From Geobacter sp. (GTDB taxonomy: Bacteria; Desulfobacterota; Desulfuromonadia; Geobacterales; DSM-12255): 10,356 nucleotides of DNA. The stretch is from contig VEOV01000216.1 in the NCBI GenBank assembly GCA_012026855.1, positions 1-10,356 of the forward strand. Reading direction: 5' to 3'. Shown here piece after piece: positions 7,190 to 10,356 of the stretch (within the stretch, counting starts at the first letter, position 1; every line of letters begins with the position of its first letter). Made by a program: the position numbers and the translations under genes. The notes under the pieces were generated by a model. It made no database searches and was not told the DNA's origin. It worked only from the letters and a program-made list of their open reading frames with translations.

Positions 7190-7531
7190 TTAGCCCGGCG
7201 GCCAGCCCATTGCTCTGCCGGCAAGCAGATGGAAATGGATATGAAACACCGTCTGGCCGGCATCAGCGTTGGTATTTGCTACTATTCGGAACCCGTTTTC
7301 AGCTACCCCGTACTTTCTGGCAAGGTCTGCAGCAAGTCGATAAATCCTGCCAACCAGTTTATCGTCACTTTCAGAAAGGTCCAGCACCGTGGCGATATGC
7401 TTCTTCGGGATCAGCAAAAGATGCAGCGGTGCCACCGGGTTGATATCCTCAATAACAATCAGCTCGTCGTCCTTGTGGATAATTTTTGCCGGGATTTCGC
7501 CAGCAATGATTCTGCAGAATATACAGGACAT
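7190..7531 (-). CDS. HIT-family nucleotide hydrolase/transferase (HinT-like)
   Basis: This 113-residue protein is a complete HIT domain of normal length. The N terminus CIFCRIIAGEIPAKII and the middle PVAPLHLLLIPKKHI are typical of the HinT branch. The catalytic histidine triad is HIHFHLL (H97, H99, H101) close to the C-terminal MGWPPG, the usual end of bacterial HinT. Members hydrolyse purine nucleoside phosphoramidates and AMP-lysine conjugates in the cytoplasm. One small change from the common pattern is LLAGR where most have LLGGR. The ATG is preceded by AGAGAGG (7538-7544 on this strand), 6 nt away and overlapping the end of tlyA, which suggests linked translation. The gap to tlyA is 12 nt. 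The same spacer also reads as a -10 box (TATAAT), noted separately. Confidence 0.94.
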   Translation of the reverse strand: MSCIFCRIIAGEIPAKIIHKDDELIVIEDINPVAPLHLLLIPKKHIATVLDLSESDDKLVGRIYRLAADLARKYGVAENGFRIVANTNADAGQTVFHIHFHLLAGRAMGWPPG

Positions 7532-7561
7532 ATTATACCTCTCTCACTCTTGTTTTCTCAA
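7532..7561 (-). promoter_or_regulatory. Promoter-like sequence at the HIT gene start
   Basis: Reading leftward, TTGAGA (7561-7556, 5/6 to TTGACA) is followed after 18 bp by a perfect TATAAT (7537-7532). The predicted start falls near 7525, inside codons 2-3 of the HIT gene. A transcript from it would therefore lack the HIT start codon and could only serve the DUF4124 gene. It also sits exactly between the HIT ribosome site and ATG, so the match may be chance in an A/T-rich spacer. Confidence 0.3.
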
Positions 7562-8278
7562 GAAAAGGAGAAACTCCCTGTTCCCCTTGGGCCCTGTGAT
7601 GGGTGATTCGGTAACACCAAGGACCTCCAGTTGCATACTTTCTGCAAGTGCACAGACAGACTCGATCACTGCGGCATGCTTTTCCGGATCCCTGACAACC
7701 CCCCCCTTGCCGACTTCGCCGCGACCGACCTCAAACTGCGGTTTGATAAGAGCGACAATCAAACCACGAGATTTGACAAGCCGGACAGTATTGGGAAGGA
7801 CTTTATCAAGGGAGATAAAAGATGCGTCGATTACTGCGATATCCGGCAGCTCAGGAAGTTGCTCCGGTTCGAGATAACGGATATTGGTTTTCTCCAGAGA
7901 GACAACCCGCTCATCCTGCCGCAGCTTCCAGGCAAGCTGTCCATAGCCGACATCAACTGCAAAAACCTTGGCAGCGCCTCGCTGCAGAAGACAGTCAGTA
8001 AACCCCCCAGTTGAGGCGCCCACATCGATGGCAACAAGCCCGGTCACATCTATGGCAAAATATTCCAGGGCCTTCTGCAATTTAAGCCCACCCCGGCTGA
8101 CAAAGGGAATATCCTCTTTGATCCTGATCTCCAGGGACACATCTACCAACTGGCCAGGTTTATCAACCTTGTGATCGCCAATGACCACCTCACCGGCCAT
8201 GATAAGAGCCCGTGCCCTCTCCCTTGAGCTGACCAGCCCTCTGTCGACCAGCAGCCTGTCGGCCCGCTCCTTTGCCAA
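7544..8278 (-). CDS. tlyA: TlyA-family rRNA 2'-O-methyltransferase (S4-FtsJ)
   Basis: This 244-residue protein has an N-terminal S4 RNA-binding domain (about 4-60: RADRLLVDRGLVSSRERARA) and an FtsJ/RrmJ-type methyltransferase domain. The SAM site is AIDVGASTGGFTDCLLQRG (83-101). The catalytic tetrad K-D-K-E is visible as K66 (SRGGLKL), D151 (DASFISL), K179 (LIKPQFEVGRGEVGKGGVVR) and E235 (NREFLLFL). The family methylates ribose 2'-OH in 23S and sometimes 16S rRNA; its members were first named as haemolysins. At 244 residues it could be the TlyA type that modifies only 23S, or the dual type; sequence reading cannot decide this. The start is TTG at 8278: GGGAG (8284-8288) lies 5 nt upstream and no in-frame ATG is near. 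The preceding gene ends 42 nt upstream, with a palindrome in the gap. Confidence 0.93.
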   Translation of the reverse strand: MAKERADRLLVDRGLVSSRERARALIMAGEVVIGDHKVDKPGQLVDVSLEIRIKEDIPFVSRGGLKLQKALEYFAIDVTGLVAIDVGASTGGFTDCLLQRGAAKVFAVDVGYGQLAWKLRQDERVVSLEKTNIRYLEPEQLPELPDIAVIDASFISLDKVLPNTVRLVKSRGLIVALIKPQFEVGRGEVGKGGVVRDPEKHAAVIESVCALAESMQLEVLGVTESPITGPKGNREFLLFLRKQE

Positions 8279-8283
8279 AGTTA

Positions 8284-8288
8284 CTCCC
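8284..8288 (-). promoter_or_regulatory. Ribosome binding site supporting the TTG start of tlyA
   Basis: GGGAG on the minus strand lies 5 nt before TTG at 8278. The next codons upstream in frame (ACT, GTA, GGA, ACG, GGG, ATC) contain no ATG, and the S4 domain starts right after the TTG. This makes the rare start codon the best choice. Confidence 0.7.
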
Positions 8289-8300
8289 GTCCCGATTTGC

Positions 8301-8324
8301 CTGACATGACTGCTGACATGTCAG
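8301..8324 (-). repeat. Inverted repeat and 12-bp palindrome between the MglA-like gene and tlyA
   Basis: CTGACATG (8301-8308) and CATGTCAG (8317-8324) form an 8-bp inverted repeat with an 8-nt spacer. The right half belongs to a perfect 12-bp palindrome, CTGACATGTCAG (8313-8324). The half-site TGACATG thus occurs three times in 24 bp. In the leftward transcript it forms a hairpin that covers the stop codon of the MglA-like gene and ends 12 nt before the tlyA ribosome site. No T tract follows, so it is not a typical intrinsic terminator. An operator or an mRNA-stability element is possible. Confidence 0.55.
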
Positions 8325-9139
8325 ACAGTTACCGACACTTTGATTTTGAAGTCAACTTCTTTGCCGCACGCTCCACCTGCAAGTCTTAGCGGGATCACCA
8401 CCTCACCATCATCGCCTGCCTGCGGCTTACCTGAAAGCTCAACCCTGAAGCAGCTCTTCTCTTTGTCACACTGCACATCCTGGTCGTTTTCCTCAACCAG
8501 TGCGGCCTCGGCAGCAGGGGCTACAGCGTTGCAAGGGGTTGCATCAACTGCGGCCTCAACGCCAAGTCTGCGCATCACGGCTGCCGAAACAGCACTGAGC
8601 CCCTCAAGAAGCCCCTCGCCACTGAGTGCACATACCCCCAGCGGTTCCTCCTGCAGCTCAGGAAACAGCTCCTCCTTGAGGGCGGCCAGAGCAATTGCCC
8701 CCGGCAGGTCTCTTTTGTTGCACTGCAACTTGAGCGGGATATCGCCGGCTTTTATCCCGTAATGGGCAAAGGCATCATAAAGCTGGGCACAGCTCTCCAG
8801 GTTGGCAAACATTCTCCCATCAGTCGAATCTGCCATGAAGACAACGCCATCAACCCCCTTGAGCAGCATCTTCCAGGGAGCAGGCGCCGTTCCGTCTGAA
8901 ATGATAGAATAAAGATGAAACCGGATCGTGTAATCCCCATTATTCTGGGTTGACGGATATGAATAATCAAAAAACAGCATCTGGTTGCCGCCGGAAACCA
9001 TGGTCTTAAGTTCGCTGCGCAACTCCGGGCGGAGTCTGCTGTAGATTGAACGTATGGCAGTAGCCTTGCCGGCCCCTTTCGGTCCGATATAGACTATCTT
9101 TGCATTTATTTCCCGTTTTGCTTCATTGACAAGCGCCAT
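8321..9139 (-). CDS. Degenerate MglA-like Ras-superfamily GTPase with a C-terminal extension
   Basis: Of the 272 residues, 1-194 follow the polarity GTPase MglA closely: REINAKIVYIGP, MLFFDYSYP, RFHLYS, LLKGVDGVVFMADS and CNKRDLP line up with MglA landmarks. The guanine motif NKRD (141-144) is intact. The P-loop is GPKGAGKAT (19-27): Lys25 remains, but Ala26 replaces the Thr/Ser that binds Mg. The MglA switch motif PGQ is absent; after HLYS (75-78) the sequence runs IISDGTAPAP (79-88). GTP cycling is therefore doubtful. Residues 195-272 are an added region: an Ala/Glu/Asp linker and a strand-rich end (CFRVELSGK, VVIPLRLAGG, VDFKIKVSVTV). The ATG has AGGAG at 9147-9151, overlapping the stop of the upstream gene, so the two are probably translationally linked. 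In Myxococcus, MglA sets cell polarity; the role here is unknown. Family assignment is firm, activity is not. Confidence 0.88.
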   Translation of the reverse strand: MALVNEAKREINAKIVYIGPKGAGKATAIRSIYSRLRPELRSELKTMVSGGNQMLFFDYSYPSTQNNGDYTIRFHLYSIISDGTAPAPWKMLLKGVDGVVFMADSTDGRMFANLESCAQLYDAFAHYGIKAGDIPLKLQCNKRDLPGAIALAALKEELFPELQEEPLGVCALSGEGLLEGLSAVSAAVMRRLGVEAAVDATPCNAVAPAAEAALVEENDQDVQCDKEKSCFRVELSGKPQAGDDGEVVIPLRLAGGACGKEVDFKIKVSVTV

Positions 9140-9149
9140 CTACCAACTC

Positions 9150-9971
9150 CTAGTCCTTTTTCTTATTGCTCAGCATCCGCCGCGCCTGATTAGCCAGTAC
9201 ACTGGAGATGTTTTTGCTCTTTGCCATCCCGCCAAGATCCTTTTCGCTCAAAAACCCCATGAACCTGAGTGCAATCGGCAACGGAGTTTTATGATTCAGC
9301 ACAAGGGCCTTTCTGATTTCGTAGTTTTTCACCCACTCCTTATTGTGGCAGATTACGCGGATGATCTCATCGTTCTGGATTACCGATTTGGAAATAGCCA
9401 GGATTTCAGGTTCAGTAATCCTGGGATTTTTGACTACAGAACCGTTTACCAGCTTGTTTGAATCCTTGATAAGGATGGAACGCCACTCCTTGTCGCCGGT
9501 GAGGGCCATCTTGATCTTCTCACCCACACCCATGGTCTGAGCCATCTGATACTTGCTCCGGAACTCCTCTTCATCCTCCGTTTCAGGAGTCTCTTCTTCA
9601 GGTGCCGGCGGCTCACTATCCGGTCGAGGCACCGGTTGGGGGCTGGCTTGGGGTTCTTGCTGAAGGGGGGGAGAAACGGCATTAAGCCCAGGATGGAAAC
9701 GCCCCAGCAGTTCGGCAACACGGGGATTAATGTCCGGGGAAAGCATGGCTTCGGCAGCGGATTCAGCCGAAAGATGCTTGAAAGCATTGATGGCAGCTGC
9801 CTTGATTTCACTCTCCTTGTCGTAACAGAGGAAAAAGAGCAGCGTGGCCCTCTCCCAGGAGAGGGCCTCTATGGCACCGTTGATCACTTTCAGCTTCAGC
9901 TCGGCAGGCGCGTCAGGTCTGATCATCTGCGCCAGATGAGCAGGAAGCTTTATGCTTACTTTCTCGGACAC
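9150..9971 (-). CDS. Conserved helical-repeat (HEAT-like) protein with an acidic Pro-rich linker
   Basis: I do not recognise a named family. The 273 residues have no signal peptide or membrane helix, so the protein is probably cytoplasmic. Residues 1-94 are helical, with a HEAT-like stretch (ESEIKAAAINAFKHLSAE, 53-70). Residues 95-136 are a low-complexity Pro/Glu/Gln linker (PPAPEEETPETEDEEE). Residues 137-273 are a second helical domain with an imperfect tandem repeat: KEW at 161 and again at 211, each followed by an N-P/H-x-x-x-x-P-x-x-(I/L) turn (NPRITEPEIL and NHKTPLPIAL). The end is Lys-rich (SNKKKD). The start is GTG at 9971 with GGGGAG (9981-9986), 9 nt upstream, overlapping the stop of the SPOR gene. 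The MglA-like gene follows after 10 nt. The layout suggests a scaffold or adaptor working with that protein; this is inference. Confidence 0.85.
   Translation of the reverse strand: MSEKVSIKLPAHLAQMIRPDAPAELKLKVINGAIEALSWERATLLFFLCYDKESEIKAAAINAFKHLSAESAAEAMLSPDINPRVAELLGRFHPGLNAVSPPLQQEPQASPQPVPRPDSEPPAPEEETPETEDEEEFRSKYQMAQTMGVGEKIKMALTGDKEWRSILIKDSNKLVNGSVVKNPRITEPEILAISKSVIQNDEIIRVICHNKEWVKNYEIRKALVLNHKTPLPIALRFMGFLSEKDLGGMAKSKNISSVLANQARRMLSNKKKD
9564..9689 (-). other. Low-complexity Pro/Gln/Glu linker coding segment
   Basis: This segment encodes residues 95-136 of the helical-repeat protein. Its first half is Pro/Gln/Ser-rich (PPLQQEPQASPQPVPRPDSE) and its second half strongly acidic (PAPEEETPETEDEEE). 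It separates two helical domains and is almost certainly disordered. Confidence 0.7.
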
Positions 9972-9977
9972 CTTTGG

Positions 9978-10356
9978 TTACTCCCCTTTGGGAAGCACTT
10001 TTACATTCAATCCAGCCTGTTTGAGTTTTGCCGCAGCCTTGTCAGCATCAGCTTTTGCCTTGAAATTGCCAGCCGACAACCTGACTGACTTCAGCGTCAG
10101 AACCGCCTGCTGAATCTGCAAGGTAAACCCCTTGGCAGCAAGGTCCTTTTTCTCTTTTTCAGCTTTTTCCTTTGTTGAGAACGAACCGGCATAAAGATAG
10201 TATTTACCATCCTTCTCTACGCCGAATGCTCCTTTGGCACCCTTCTTCAGCTTATCCAGCTCGGCGCGGTAGTTGTCATAATCTGCATATGCACCAAAGA
10301 AGAGACGGTTCATCGTTCTGTTCTTCTTCTTTTCCGTCTTTACTACCGGTTTCACC
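9978..10356 (-). CDS. SPOR-domain protein, C-terminal part (5' end outside the window)
   Basis: The frame is open to the right edge, so this is the last 125 or so residues of a longer protein; the GTG at 10355 is probably internal. After a Lys-rich segment (KTEKKKNRT), residues about 16-122 form SPOR-like beta-alpha units: NRLFFGAYADYDNYRAELDKL, KYYLYAGSFSTKEKAEKEKK with FTLQIQQA, and SVRLSAGNFKAKADADKAAA with LNVKVLP. The FxGAY / YxYAGSFS / VRLSAGNF pattern is the hallmark. SPOR domains bind denuded peptidoglycan glycan strands, often at the division site, and sit in the periplasm. The count suggests more than one SPOR copy or one extended copy. The stop (TAA, 9978-9980) is 6 nt before the start of the helical-repeat gene, whose ribosome site overlaps this stop. 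The N-terminal anchor is not visible. Confidence 0.85.
   Translation of the reverse strand, partial: VKPVVKTEKKKNRTMNRLFFGAYADYDNYRAELDKLKKGAKGAFGVEKDGKYYLYAGSFSTKEKAEKEKKDLAAKGFTLQIQQAVLTLKSVRLSAGNFKAKADADKAAAKLKQAGLNVKVLPKGE

Noticed and set aside
9636..10088. A + strand open frame (150 codons) opposite the helical-repeat and SPOR genes
   Set aside because: It crosses the junction of two minus-strand genes whose domains and ribosome sites are clear, and its product resembles nothing.

Overview
The window looks like a stretch of chromosome from an anaerobic deltaproteobacterium of the Geobacter type (Desulfuromonadota). This rests on recognising protein families and their divergence, not on a database match. 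Supporting signs are a free-standing CheY-like receiver, a REC-histidine kinase fusion, a DUF4124 periplasmic protein, an MglA-like GTPase relative, and a SPOR protein grouped with a HEAT-like protein. Every gene is ordinary chromosomal coding sequence. I see no insertion sequence, phage gene, tRNA, rRNA or CRISPR array, and no gene-free stretch longer than about 300 bases. The largest gap is 412-608.

The left half reads on the + strand. It opens with the C-terminal end of a RodZ-like protein (1-411), followed by a regulatory gap (412-608). That gap holds a good sigma70-type promoter with an A/T-rich, UP-element-like direct repeat. Next come a single-domain response regulator (609/615-977) and a UspA-family universal stress protein (988-1434), 10 nt apart and probably co-transcribed. 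A strong hairpin with a short T tract (1463-1495) separates them from a REC-histidine kinase (1504-2694). The kinase is followed closely by sucA (2726-5416) and sucB (5435-6637), the E1 and E2 components of 2-oxoglutarate dehydrogenase. No E3 (lipoamide dehydrogenase) gene lies in the window.

The right half reads on the - strand and meets sucB tail to tail with one base between the stop codons. In transcription order it holds a SPOR-domain protein (cut by the right edge), a HEAT-like helical-repeat protein, a degenerate MglA-like GTPase with an added C-terminal domain, a TlyA-type rRNA 2'-O-methyltransferase, a HIT-family nucleotide hydrolase, and a DUF4124 secreted protein. Gaps are 6-20 nt, except for a 42-nt gap before tlyA that carries a palindrome. 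The set is probably one operon or two overlapping ones.

The best candidate for something undescribed is the SPOR / helical-repeat / MglA-like trio. The MglA-like protein keeps the fold and the NKxD guanine motif but has lost the P-loop Thr and the PGQ switch motif, so it may act as a nucleotide-bound scaffold and not as a cycling GTPase. The phosphotransfer proteins beside sucAB contain no DNA-binding output domain, so their target is unknown.
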